Notes under the pieces: generated by a model
Seen by the model: only the letters and a program-made list of their open reading frames with translations
Databases searched by the model: none
Told to the model about the DNA's origin: nothing
From: Pseudarthrobacter enclensis
GTDB lineage: Bacteria; Actinomycetota; Actinomycetes; Actinomycetales; Micrococcaceae
Reading direction: 5' to 3'
NCBI RefSeq assembly: GCF_030811655.1
Contig: NZ_JAUSRE010000005.1
Location: 1-64,000, forward strand
Length of the DNA: 64,000 nt
Shown: positions 1-7,750 of the stretch, in pieces
How positions within the stretch are numbered: the first letter of the stretch is position 1
Layout: each line of letters starts with the position of its first letter
Program-made: the position numbers and the translations under genes

Positions 1-1
1 C

Positions 2-112
2 CGGAAACCCGCGGAATTCCGGGCAGCCGATCACTTCCTTGAGGCTCCAGTGCATTGGGGCGAAATTGATTCATCTGATGCAATACGCAGAGTACTAGTT
101 GACATAATGTAG
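2..112 (+). CDS. possible C-terminal end of an upstream gene (partial)
   Basis: An open frame enters from the left edge and ends at TAG 110-112, giving about 36 residues. The stretch reads plausibly as a protein tail (ending RRVLVDIM). However, its third codon positions are much less GC-rich than the neighbouring genes, so it may be foreign, decayed or simply non-coding. I do not recognise a family. The rest of the interval up to 249 shows no other gene. Confidence 0.3.
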   Translation, partial: RKPAEFRAADHFLEAPVHWGEIDSSDAIRRVLVDIM

Positions 113-248
113 ATTATCGGCGCTTTAGTGAAGGCCGGAGCAGTGGCGTGGAAAGCCTGCTCCCGGGCCTTGCAGGACGAGCCCAACCGGGCCTGGTCAA
201 ACGCCTTCAGCCATTGTCTTTCTTCAGGCGCCCGTCAAGAATGAACCA

Positions 249-1484
249 ATGACGGTCTACGTGCGTTCACTCGAAACTGCAGTTCCGACGACAAAGCTGA
301 TCCAGTCCGAAGCCCGCGATGTTTTTGCGGCGCAGCCCGGCCTGTCACGCCTGGGCTCACGACTGGTCAGCACCTGCTTTGACAGCGCAGCGATCGAGAC
401 CCGGTACACCGCCGTCCAGGAACTGACCAATACGAGCCGCTCTGAGAATCCGCAGTTCTACGACCAGGAATCCGGGCTGCTGCTCAATCCCAGCACGAAG
501 GTCCGCAACGACATCTTTGCGCGCGAAGCCACCAAACTGTTCGTGGAGGCATCCCGCGCTGCGCTGCAGGCCGCGCCCGAATTCGATCTACTTGACATAA
601 CTCATCTGGTGACGGTGTCCTGCACTGGTTTCTTCAATCCGGGCCCGGACTACAAAGTGGTTCGCGAACTCGGCCTCAACCCTGCCGTCCAGCGCTACCA
701 CCTGGGGTTCATGGGCTGTTACGCGGCCTTTCCCGCACTCCGCGCCGCCAAGCTCTTCTGCGAGGCGGACCCGAACGCCGTCGTCCTGGTCGTCTGTGCG
801 GAACTGTGCTCCCTCCATGTCCGCACCTCCAATGATCCGGACACCATCATGGGGTCCGCCCTGTTCGCCGATGGCGCCGCGGCCGCCGTCGTGACGGCAC
901 GGCCGGACGTGGCGGAGACCGCCCTGATGAAGCTGGACCACTTCGAAACAGTCCTCACACCGGTCGGTGAGGACTCCATGGCATGGAACATCGGCGACAA
1001 CGGCTTTGAAATGGTGCTCGGCAATTACGTGCCCCACATTATCGACGACCACATTGTCGGGGCCCTGCAGCCTCTTCTCGCGAGGGAACCGGAACTGGCG
1101 GCGCTCCCCTACGCTGCCATCACCCACTGGGCCATCCACCCCGGCGGCCGCAGCATCCTGGACAAAGTGCAGTCCCGGCTCGACCTGAGCGATATCCAGC
1201 TGGTTCCTGCACGGGAGACGCTTCGGAACTACGGCAACATGAGCAGCGCCACCGTGCTGTTCGTCCTCAAGCACATCCTGGAACAACCGATGGAGGACGG
1301 GCAGCCGCATGGGGACGGGCGCATCTGTTCCATGGCCTTTGGTCCGGGCCTGACCGTGGAGACGGGCTTGTTCACCAAGCTTCGCCAACCCACCGCCGGC
1401 GCCCAAGGCCCAGGCCAGGAGGACACCGCCGAAAACGTGGAACTTCTCCCCGGCCGGGCACCCGCGGAAGCCTCGCTTGCCTGA
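249..1484 (+). CDS. type III polyketide synthase (chalcone/stilbene synthase family)
   Basis: This 411-residue protein has the length and motifs of a homodimeric type III PKS, which condenses a CoA-linked starter with malonyl-CoA units. The catalytic triad is visible: Cys157 in GFMGCYAAFPALR, His297 in HWAIHPGG and Asn330 in NYGNMSSA. The C-terminal FGPGLTVE loop is also present. The last 35 residues, after LRQPTAG, are low in complexity and look like a dispensable tail. The 3' end overlaps the next gene, so synthase, methyltransferase and monooxygenase are probably translated together. By comparison with the srsABC operon of Streptomyces griseus, the product is likely an alkylresorcinol or alkylpyrone later methylated and hydroxylated. 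That product is inference, because starter choice cannot be read from sequence. Confidence 0.92.
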   Translation: MTVYVRSLETAVPTTKLIQSEARDVFAAQPGLSRLGSRLVSTCFDSAAIETRYTAVQELTNTSRSENPQFYDQESGLLLNPSTKVRNDIFAREATKLFVEASRAALQAAPEFDLLDITHLVTVSCTGFFNPGPDYKVVRELGLNPAVQRYHLGFMGCYAAFPALRAAKLFCEADPNAVVLVVCAELCSLHVRTSNDPDTIMGSALFADGAAAAVVTARPDVAETALMKLDHFETVLTPVGEDSMAWNIGDNGFEMVLGNYVPHIIDDHIVGALQPLLAREPELAALPYAAITHWAIHPGGRSILDKVQSRLDLSDIQLVPARETLRNYGNMSSATVLFVLKHILEQPMEDGQPHGDGRICSMAFGPGLTVETGLFTKLRQPTAGAQGPGQEDTAENVELLPGRAPAEASLA

Positions 1485-2196
1485 GCGGGATGCGGCAGCA
1501 ATGGGCGTCCTGCTCCGCCGACGCGCTGCCGCGGAAACCGAGCAGATGGACCGCCCCGACTGCGACCCCCGGCTTCTGGACAACACCTACCGGCAGTTCA
1601 TGGTGATCAACCGCGTGCTGTCGGGCTGGCGGCAACTGTATGCCAGGGAGCTGCGGACCATCCAAAAGGCTGACCAAAGCCCGGTGACCGTCCTGGATGT
1701 CGGATCCGGGGGCGGTGACCTTCCGGTCATGCTGGCCCGCTGGGCCGCCAGGGACGGCAAACCTCTGCACATCACCGGCATCGACCCCGATCCGCGGGCA
1801 GCCGCCTTTGCCAGGCGACGGCCGTCCACCCCGGGTGTCGAATTCCGCCAGGCGCACAGCACCGACCTCGTGCAGGAAGGTGCTACGTTCGACGTCGTGA
1901 TCTCGAACCACGTGCTGCACCACCTGGCACCGGATGAGCTTCGCCAGCTGTTGGCGGATTCGGAAGTCCTGGCCGTCCGGAAGGCGCTGCACAACGACCT
2001 GGTCCGGAGCCCGGCGGCGTTCGCCCTCTTCAGTGTGGCCGCGCTGCCCTTCCGGCGCTCCTTCATCCGCCAGGATGGGCTCACGTCCATCCGCCGGAGC
2101 TACCGGCCTGGTGAGCTGGCCGCCGCCGCTCCCCCGGGCTGGTCCGTTGGGAAGTCCGCGGCCTTTCACCAGGTCCTGTCCTTCCGCCGGGACTGA
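1477..2196 (+). CDS. class I SAM-dependent methyltransferase in the type III PKS operon
   Basis: A 239-residue protein with a Rossmann-type SAM-binding motif VLDVGSGGGDLP (about residues 70-81), followed by an acidic GIDPDP strand end and the NHVLHHL post-motif region. It most likely methylates the polyketide made by the synthase upstream. I chose TTG 1477 because GGAAG lies six bases upstream and it overlaps the synthase stop by eight bases. ATG 1501 is an alternative that would remove eight residues. It differs from the isoprenylcysteine-methyltransferase-like enzymes found beside many bacterial type III PKS genes, being a soluble class I enzyme with no obvious membrane helices. Substrate and position of methylation are unknown. 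Confidence 0.85.
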   Translation: MPERDAAAMGVLLRRRAAAETEQMDRPDCDPRLLDNTYRQFMVINRVLSGWRQLYARELRTIQKADQSPVTVLDVGSGGGDLPVMLARWAARDGKPLHITGIDPDPRAAAFARRRPSTPGVEFRQAHSTDLVQEGATFDVVISNHVLHHLAPDELRQLLADSEVLAVRKALHNDLVRSPAAFALFSVAALPFRRSFIRQDGLTSIRRSYRPGELAAAAPPGWSVGKSAAFHQVLSFRRD

Positions 2197-2197
2197 C

Positions 2198-3373
2198 ATG
2201 GATGCGGATGTCCTGATTGCGGGCGCTGGGCCGGTGGGCCTGTACCTGGCTGCTGCACTCCTCCAGGAAGGCGTGGCGGTGAGGATCTTCGAACAGCGGC
2301 AGGCCAGGAACCGGCATACGCGGGCCATCGGCATCCACCCGCCTTCGCTCCACGCGCTGGCCGGGGTGGGAGTGGCAGGCGACATGGTGCGGGAAGGTGT
2401 CCGCATCAGGGCCGGGATGGCCGTCAGCGGCGGGAGAACCGTTGGGACCATGGCGTTCGATTCCGTATCACCGGAATATCCGTTCGTGTTGGCACTGCCG
2501 CAGTTCCGGACTGAACAACTCCTGGAAGACCGCGTCAACGCCCTGGATCCCCGTGCGATCGTCAGGGGTGCGGACGTCACCAGCGTCAAGGACGACGGCG
2601 GCAAGGTCACCCTGGGCGTTGCGGACGGAGCAGGTGACTGGGCTGGAGCCGCGCACGGCAGTGTCACCGCCACCGGTGCGTTGCTCGTCGCTGCCGACGG
2701 CGCCCGGTCCCGTCTGCGCGCCGCGCTCGGCGTGCCGGTGGTCCGCCGCATGTATCCGGATCATTACCTCATGGGGGATTTCGACGACGGCACGGACTTC
2801 GGGGACAACGCGGTCCTGTTCCTCGAACCTGAGGGAATCGTGGAGTCCTTTCCGTTGCCAGGCGGGGTCCGACGCTGGGTGGTGCGGCTGGGCTGTCCGG
2901 CTCCACCGGCGGCCTGTCCCGCCGAACTGGCCCGGTTGGTGCGATGCCGCACCGGATACCTGCCCGACGCGGGCACAAATTCCATGCTGAGCGCCTTCAG
3001 CGTCCGCTCCACCCTCGCCAGCCGCACTGTCGCCGGGAGGTGCGTGCTGTTGGGCGATGCCGCCCACGAAATCAGCCCCATCGGTGGCCAGGGCATGAAC
3101 CTGGGCTGGCTGGACGCCAGGGAACTGGTGCCGTTGATTTGCGCAGCCCTGGCCGGCAAGCCGACTGGACGGCAGCTCAGGGATTACGAAAGGAGCCGGC
3201 GTCGGGCCGCCGTCCGTGCGCGCCTGCAGGCGGAGATCAACATGATCCTGGGCAGGCCGCTGCCCCCGGCGCTCCTTCGGGTCCGGACGGATGCCATCGG
3301 AGCCGCCGCCGCGATTCCGGCAGTGAACCGGTGGACCGCAAGGCGCTTCACCATGCACCGGGATCATGGCTAA
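2198..3373 (+). CDS. FAD-dependent monooxygenase (PHBH/UbiH-like fold)
   Basis: A 391-residue flavoprotein. The dinucleotide-binding motif DVLIAGAGPVGLYLA lies at the N-terminus, followed by an IFEQR strand end. The second FAD motif, LLGDAAHEISPIGGQGMN, lies near residue 285-305, as in aromatic hydroxylases of the p-hydroxybenzoate hydroxylase group. The ATG at 2198 follows the methyltransferase stop (2194-2196) by one base, so translation is probably coupled. The longer open frame to 1934 only overlaps the methyltransferase in another frame. Expected role: NAD(P)H- and O2-dependent hydroxylation of the resorcinol ring to a hydroxyquinol or quinone. The role is inferred from the operon. Confidence 0.87.
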   Translation: MDADVLIAGAGPVGLYLAAALLQEGVAVRIFEQRQARNRHTRAIGIHPPSLHALAGVGVAGDMVREGVRIRAGMAVSGGRTVGTMAFDSVSPEYPFVLALPQFRTEQLLEDRVNALDPRAIVRGADVTSVKDDGGKVTLGVADGAGDWAGAAHGSVTATGALLVAADGARSRLRAALGVPVVRRMYPDHYLMGDFDDGTDFGDNAVLFLEPEGIVESFPLPGGVRRWVVRLGCPAPPAACPAELARLVRCRTGYLPDAGTNSMLSAFSVRSTLASRTVAGRCVLLGDAAHEISPIGGQGMNLGWLDARELVPLICAALAGKPTGRQLRDYERSRRRAAVRARLQAEINMILGRPLPPALLRVRTDAIGAAAAIPAVNRWTARRFTMHRDHG

Positions 3374-3379
3374 GCGTGG

Positions 3380-3793
3380 CTACCGGAAATAGCAGTCGTA
3401 GCTGTCCTGGGTCGCGATGACGCCGTCGAGGACTTCAAATACGGAGGACGTCCTGGCGCGGATGGTCTCACCCCGGTCCCAGTAGCGCAGGTCCATCAGC
3501 ACAGTGGCCGACCAGTCAGCCTCGACTACTACCCGGCCCCCTTCACAGGTGGTCCGTTGGATGGTGAACCGCTGGTCCTTCACCACCTCGTGGCTTTGGT
3601 CCGCGCCTGCCAGCACCTCCGCCAGACCCCGGACGGAACCCTCCGGTGCCAGCAGGTGCGGGGCCTCCGTCAGGACGAAGGAACTGGAAAGGAACGGCCG
3701 GATGTCGTCAGCTCCGCCCCCCGCTTCAAGGACGCGGATGAATTTCAGCACGTGAGCAAGCGGGGCTGCGGGTGGGAGGAGATCGTGGACCAT
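3380..3793 (-). CDS. NTF2-like / SnoaL-fold protein
   Basis: A 137-residue protein beginning MVHDLLPPAAPLA. It has the helix-rich start and beta-sheet C-terminus (VVVEADWSATVLMDLRYW, then SSVFEVLDGVI and DSYDCYF) typical of the nuclear transport factor 2-like fold used by SnoaL-type isomerases and ketosteroid isomerase relatives. Its stop is six bases from the monooxygenase stop, so the two genes converge. The start at 3793 avoids overlap with the divergent deformylase gene. Function is unknown. It could be an enzyme or a small-ligand-binding protein, and a role in the adjacent polyketide pathway is possible but the opposite orientation argues against a shared transcript. Confidence 0.72.
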   Translation of the reverse strand: MVHDLLPPAAPLAHVLKFIRVLEAGGGADDIRPFLSSSFVLTEAPHLLAPEGSVRGLAEVLAGADQSHEVVKDQRFTIQRTTCEGGRVVVEADWSATVLMDLRYWDRGETIRARTSSVFEVLDGVIATQDSYDCYFR

Positions 3794-3847
3794 GCAGTAG
3801 ACCCTAGCCGAAGGCGCCCTAGCGGCATTCGACAGTAGGCTGTCACC

Positions 3848-4528
3848 ATGACCCAGGTTGTTCCCGAAACCACCGCCACTGCCGGCGACATCCGTGCAAT
3901 GGTGGAGCGGATCCTGTCCGGCGCCGCCCTTCCCCCGATTGTCCAGGCGGGCCACCCGGCGCTGCGCCACCGCGCTGCCAAGTTCGATGGCCAGTTGTCC
4001 CCGGACCAGCTGGACCGCCTGATCCAGACCATGCGCGAGGTTATGCATGAGGCGCCGGGGGTGGGCCTTGCCGCCCCGCAGTTGGGCATCCCCCTGCAGC
4101 TGGCCGTCCTGGAGGACCAGTTTGATGTTGACCCCGATGCCGCGGCGGTGCGGAGCCGGAACCCGCTGGAGTTCCTGGCCGTCCTCAATCCGAGGTACAC
4201 GCCGGTGGGAACGGGACTCGCGTCGTTCTACGAGGGGTGCCTGTCGCTAAGCGGGCTCCAGGCCGTGGTTGCCCGCCCGGACGCCGTGCTGTTGGAGTAT
4301 TCTGCGCCGGACGGCACGCCCGTGCGGCGTGAGTTTTCCGGATGGCAGGCGCGTATCGTGCAGCACGAAACGGACCACCTGAACGGCATCCTGTACATAG
4401 ACCGCGCCCAGCTGCGGTCGCTGAGCAGCAACGCGGAATACGCGGCACATTGGGCCGAGGCAGGCATCGGCAAGGCCCGGGAAGGCCTTGGTTTCGACGC
4501 CGGGCCTGCCGGCATCCCGCTGCCCTGA
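3848..4528 (+). CDS. def: peptide deformylase
   Basis: This 226-residue enzyme removes the N-formyl group from nascent proteins. All three signature motifs are present: GVGLAAPQ at 71-78, EGCLS with metal ligand Cys131, and QHETDH with metal ligands His173 and His177 and catalytic Glu174. The N-terminus is about 30 residues longer than in typical Escherichia-type deformylases, which is common in actinobacteria. There is no obvious strong ribosome-binding site before ATG 3848. It lies 54 bases from the divergent NTF2-like gene. Confidence 0.95.
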   Translation: MTQVVPETTATAGDIRAMVERILSGAALPPIVQAGHPALRHRAAKFDGQLSPDQLDRLIQTMREVMHEAPGVGLAAPQLGIPLQLAVLEDQFDVDPDAAAVRSRNPLEFLAVLNPRYTPVGTGLASFYEGCLSLSGLQAVVARPDAVLLEYSAPDGTPVRREFSGWQARIVQHETDHLNGILYIDRAQLRSLSSNAEYAAHWAEAGIGKAREGLGFDAGPAGIPLP

Positions 4529-4594
4529 CCCAACGTGCGTCCCGGCACAGTCACAGGCGGGACGGCAGGGACTGGCCGCCCTAAGATGGTTCCC

Positions 4595-5476
4595 ATGCCT
4601 TCCCCGGATCTGCTCCTCCTCTGTCCTGTCTGCTCACACCCGCTGAAGCAGCTGGCAGGGGGCGCCGGGCGCCAGTCCCGCCTTACCTGCCCCAACGGCC
4701 ACGCCTTTGACGCCGCCCGGCAGGGCTACTTCAACCTCCTTGTGGGAAAAGGTTCGCCCTTCGAACCGGACAGCGCCGCGATGGTGGCATCCCGCTTCGA
4801 CTTCCTGGGGAACGGCTACTACCGCCCGCTGGCTCAGGCCCTGGCTGCCGCCGTCGTTCCTCATCTCCCGGAGGAAGGAGCGGTGGTGCTGGACTCCGGA
4901 ACGGGGACCGGGCACTATCTGCGGGAGATCCTTGATGCGGCGGCTGGACAGGGGCGGAAGGCTGCCGCGGCAGGCCTGGACATCTCCAAGTTCGCTCTGC
5001 GCCGTGCCGCGCGGCTAAACCCGGAGGCGGTGAACCTGGTCTGGGACATCTGGAAGCCGTTTCCGGTGGCCGGCAACTCGGTGGACGCAGTCACAGTTGT
5101 CTTTGCTCCCCGCAACCCCGCTGAATTTTCCCGGATCCTGCGTCCCACGGGCCTCCTGGCAGTGGTAACCCCGCGGGGCGGACACCTCGGGGAAATCGCG
5201 GCCGTGACCGGAATGCTGGGTATCGAAGAGGGGAAGGACGAGCGCCTCGCTGAACAGATGGCCGGGCACTTCGTGGCAGACAGCAGCCGCGACGTCGACA
5301 TCGCGCTGGACCTGTCCCGCCACGCCGCCGCGGACCTCGCGTTCATGGGTCCCGCCGGCCACCACGTGGACCGCGACCGCATAGCGGAACGGCTGGAAGA
5401 CGTTCCGGAGCCAGTGAAGGCAACGGCGAAGTTCAGGCTCTCCGTATTCCGTCCCAGGACCGGAAACCCCCAATAA
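4595..5476 (+). CDS. RlmA-like 23S rRNA (guanine-N1) methyltransferase
   Basis: About 293 residues. The N-terminus carries a zinc-finger-like CPVC (residues 10-13) and a later CPNGHAFD, as in RlmA(I)/RlmA(II)/TlrB enzymes. The motif after it, RQGYFNLLVG, matches the conserved RxGYxNLL segment of that family. The SAM-binding motif VVLDSGTGTGHYL follows. The family methylates N1 of G745 or G748 in 23S rRNA helix 35, and TlrB members confer tylosin resistance. Which base is modified here cannot be told. ATG 4595 is preferred because it places the cysteine finger at the usual distance. ATG 4586 is possible. Confidence 0.82.
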   Translation: MPSPDLLLLCPVCSHPLKQLAGGAGRQSRLTCPNGHAFDAARQGYFNLLVGKGSPFEPDSAAMVASRFDFLGNGYYRPLAQALAAAVVPHLPEEGAVVLDSGTGTGHYLREILDAAAGQGRKAAAAGLDISKFALRRAARLNPEAVNLVWDIWKPFPVAGNSVDAVTVVFAPRNPAEFSRILRPTGLLAVVTPRGGHLGEIAAVTGMLGIEEGKDERLAEQMAGHFVADSSRDVDIALDLSRHAAADLAFMGPAGHHVDRDRIAERLEDVPEPVKATAKFRLSVFRPRTGNPQ

Positions 5477-5605
5477 CGACTTGGCTACTATCCCCCGCCG
5501 GCTGCGGGGAAGCGGCCCACTCCCCCACCCCCCGGACTAGGATGAAAAGACAGTTACCGGCGGATTCGCGGCTGCGGCTCCCCCGTGACGAAGGGGGAAA
5601 CAGGG

Positions 5606-6079
5606 ATGTTTGAATGGCTTGGCGAAAACTGGTGGGCGCTCTGGCTCACGGCTTTCCTGGCGTTTGCGGTGGTCGAGATGATCACCCTTGACCTGTTCTT
5701 CATCATGCTTGGCGGCGGTTCGCTTGCCGCACTGGTCGCCGACTTCGCCGGCGCGGAGCCCTGGCTCCAGGTGGTCGTCTTCTGCATCGTTTCACTGCTT
5801 ATGGTTGCCTTCGTCCGGCCTCTGGCGCTCTCCCACCTGAAGAAAGGCCCGTCCGACCAGCGGACCAATGTGGACCGGCTGATCGGTGAGCCGGCGTTGG
5901 TGATGGAGGCCGTGACCTCCGACGGCGGCCTTGTGAAAATCGGCGGAGACATCTGGAGTGCCCGCTCCGCAGCGGGAGTGCTTCCCGCTGGCCAGAAAGT
6001 GGTCGTTTCAGCCATCGACGGCGCAACAGCAGTAGTTTCGGTACCGCCGACGGCGGCTGCCGGTCCAGATACAGCCTGA
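5606..6079 (+). CDS. NfeD family membrane protein
   Basis: A 157-residue protein with two or three hydrophobic helices in the first 85 residues and a beta-rich C-terminal part beginning NVDRLIGEPALVMEAV, typical of the OB-fold of short NfeD proteins. ATG 5606 follows a purine-rich stretch (AAGGGGGAAACAGGG) that makes a good ribosome-binding site. GTG 5585 is an in-frame alternative. The next gene, 23 bases downstream, encodes an SPFH protein. NfeD and SPFH/stomatin genes form a widely conserved pair thought to organise membrane microdomains, so they are probably one operon. Confidence 0.88.
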   Translation: MFEWLGENWWALWLTAFLAFAVVEMITLDLFFIMLGGGSLAALVADFAGAEPWLQVVVFCIVSLLMVAFVRPLALSHLKKGPSDQRTNVDRLIGEPALVMEAVTSDGGLVKIGGDIWSARSAAGVLPAGQKVVVSAIDGATAVVSVPPTAAAGPDTA

Positions 6080-6101
6080 CAATTGGGGAACAAGGAGTTG
6101 T

Positions 6102-7061
6102 ATGGAAAACGCAGGCGGAACCGCATTGGCCATTGTGCTGGTGGTCCTGATCGTCTTTGTCATCATAGTTTTGGTCCGGTCTGTCCGGATCATCCCGCAG
6201 GCGCGTGCCGGCGTGGTGGAACGGCTCGGCAAGTACCAGCGGACGCTCAACCCCGGCCTGACCATTCTGATTCCGTTCGTGGACCGGCTCCTGCCGCTCC
6301 TGGACCTCCGGGAGCAGGTGGTGTCCTTTCCGCCGCAGCCTGTCATCACGGAGGACAACCTGGTGGTCTCCATCGACACCGTAGTGTACTTCCAGGTTAC
6401 CGATCCGCGGGCCGCCACCTATGAGATCGCCAACTACATCCAGGCCGTGGAGCAGCTCACTACCACCACGCTGCGCAACGTGGTGGGCGGACTCAACCTG
6501 GAAGAAGCCCTCACCTCGCGGGACCAGATCAACGGACAGCTCCGTGGCGTCCTGGACGAGGCCACCGGCCGCTGGGGCATCCGCGTCTCACGGGTGGAAC
6601 TGAAGGCCATCGATCCGCCGCACTCCATCCAGGATTCGATGGAGAAACAGATGCGCGCCGAGCGCGACCGACGCGCGGCCATCCTCACGGCTGAGGGGAC
6701 CAAACAATCAGCCATCCTGACTGCGGAAGGCCAGCGGCAGGCCGCCATCCTTAGGGCCGAAGGCGAGGCCAAGGCGGCCATCCTCCGTGCCGACGGCGAA
6801 TCCCAAGCCATCCAGAAGGTCTTTGACGCCATCCACAAGGGCAATCCGGACCAGAAGCTGCTGGCCTACCAATACCTCCAGACGCTGCCCAAACTGGCAG
6901 AGGGGTCGGCCAACAAGCTGTGGATCATTCCAAGTGAAGTCGGGGAAGCCCTGAAGGGAATCGGCAACGCCCTCGGGGGCACCACTGCGGACTCCCCGGA
7001 GGCCGGCGGTAAGGAGGGCACGCGGTTCCAGCCGGGACCCGCCGCGCCCAGCCAGCCTTAG
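6102..7061 (+). CDS. SPFH/band 7 (stomatin, QmcA-like) membrane protein
   Basis: A 319-residue protein with one N-terminal membrane helix (about 8-26), then the SPFH domain (VERLGKYQRTLNPGLTILIP through VELKAIDPP). A four-fold 11-residue repeat of the type AILTAEGxxQA follows at about 192-235 and should form a coiled coil used for ring-like oligomerisation. The proline- and glycine-rich tail is variable. A clear AAGGAG ribosome-binding site precedes ATG 6102. It is paired with NfeD upstream and ends in a strong terminator, so the two genes form a self-contained transcription unit. Such proteins scaffold membrane domains and membrane proteases; the partner here is unknown. Confidence 0.92.
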   Translation: MENAGGTALAIVLVVLIVFVIIVLVRSVRIIPQARAGVVERLGKYQRTLNPGLTILIPFVDRLLPLLDLREQVVSFPPQPVITEDNLVVSIDTVVYFQVTDPRAATYEIANYIQAVEQLTTTTLRNVVGGLNLEEALTSRDQINGQLRGVLDEATGRWGIRVSRVELKAIDPPHSIQDSMEKQMRAERDRRAAILTAEGTKQSAILTAEGQRQAAILRAEGEAKAAILRADGESQAIQKVFDAIHKGNPDQKLLAYQYLQTLPKLAEGSANKLWIIPSEVGEALKGIGNALGGTTADSPEAGGKEGTRFQPGPAAPSQP

Positions 7062-7076
7062 CAACTTAGAGAAGGA

Positions 7077-7112
7077 GAGGGTTCCGCGGCGTCCGCGGAA
7101 CCCTCCTTTTTT
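7077..7112 (+). terminator. rho-independent terminator after the NfeD-SPFH operon
   Basis: A perfect 13-bp stem (7077-7089 with 7093-7105) closes on a three-base loop and is followed by CTTTTTT. Confidence 0.93.
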
Positions 7113-7140
7113 GGTCCAGACGGGATAGCACCCATATAAT
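7111..7140 (+). promoter_or_regulatory. possible housekeeping promoter upstream of rbpA
   Basis: TTGGTC at 7111-7116, an 18-base spacer and a perfect TATAAT at 7135-7140. It would give a leader of about 150 bases to rbpA. It starts within the preceding terminator's T-run. Confidence 0.42.
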
Positions 7141-7171
7141 TGGGTATTTGTCCGGCAGGAGAATACCAGCT

Positions 7172-7197
7172 GGAACAACCAAGCTTCGCAATGCGTT
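7172..7197 (+). promoter_or_regulatory. SigR/SigH-type ECF promoter of rbpA
   Basis: GGAAC at 7172-7176, an exact 18-base spacer, then GTTGA at 7195. This matches the GGAA(T/C)-N18-GTT consensus of the thiol-oxidative-stress sigma factors SigR (Streptomyces) and SigH (mycobacteria). rbpA is a known SigR target in Streptomyces, which supports the call. Confidence 0.65.
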
Positions 7198-7298
7198 GAA
7201 TCCTATGATGCAGCACAGTGCACACAGTAGTCCGGCAGTGCCATGGCGCGCCGGCTGGCGTGGAGATTTCATCCGCGAACCGACCAGAGGGAGAAAAG

Positions 7299-7646
7299 AT
7301 GAGCGATCGCAGCCTGCGGGGCATGCGCCTTGGCGCGCAGAGCATGGAGACCGAGTCCGGAGTTGAGCCGGCTCCGCGCCAACGGGTCGAATACCGCTGC
7401 GCGGATGGCGAGCAGGTCTTTGTCACGTTCTCCTCCGAGGCGGAAATTCCTCCCGTGTGGGTCTCCAAGACCGGCAAGGAAGCGCTCCTGGTAGATGGCG
7501 AAAAGCCGGACACCAGCAATGACAAGGCAGTCCGTACCCACTGGGACATGCTGCTGGAACGCCGCTCCCTGCCCGAACTTGAGCAGATCCTTGAAGACCG
7601 CCTGACCATCCTGCGCGAACGCCGCGGAGAGCGCCGCTCGGCATAG
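7299..7646 (+). CDS. rbpA: RNA polymerase-binding protein RbpA
   Basis: A 115-residue actinobacterial transcription factor that binds the principal sigma factor and RNA polymerase and stabilises the open complex. The order is as in known RbpA: a disordered N-terminal tail with SLRGMRLGAQSME, the core fold from RVEYRCADGEQ to GKEALLVDG, and a sigma-interacting C-terminal helical region (VRTHWDMLLERRS through RLTILRERR). The start at 7299 has GAGGGAGAAAAG just upstream. It has its own promoter candidates and converges on ppm1 with a shared hairpin. Confidence 0.95.
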   Translation: MSDRSLRGMRLGAQSMETESGVEPAPRQRVEYRCADGEQVFVTFSSEAEIPPVWVSKTGKEALLVDGEKPDTSNDKAVRTHWDMLLERRSLPELEQILEDRLTILRERRGERRSA

Positions 7647-7663
7647 GTCCACAGCGTATGAAA

Positions 7664-7711
7664 AAGGGGGCGCCCCCGCACTTTCGTGCGGGGGCGCCCC
7701 CTTCTTCTTTC
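7664..7711. terminator. bidirectional terminator between rbpA and ppm1
   Basis: A GC-rich stem of 16 bp (7666-7681 with 7686-7701, loop TTTC) is preceded by AAAAA and followed by TTCTTCTTT, so it can end transcription from both converging genes. Confidence 0.88.
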
Positions 7712-7750
7712 TCCTGCGGAGGGCCGGACTTACCGGCCCCCCGCGGAGTG

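Noticed and set aside
99..129. TTGACA followed by a possible -10 upstream of the polyketide operon
   Set aside because: TTGACA (99-104) is perfect, but no TANNNT lies at 16-18 bases; TTTAGT at 19 bases is weak, and the hexamer lies within the possible upstream gene end.
1372..2751. 459-codon open frame on the minus strand
   Set aside because: It lies wholly antisense to the polyketide operon and its composition (Arg/Pro/Ser-rich, no motifs) is that of a shadow in high-GC DNA.
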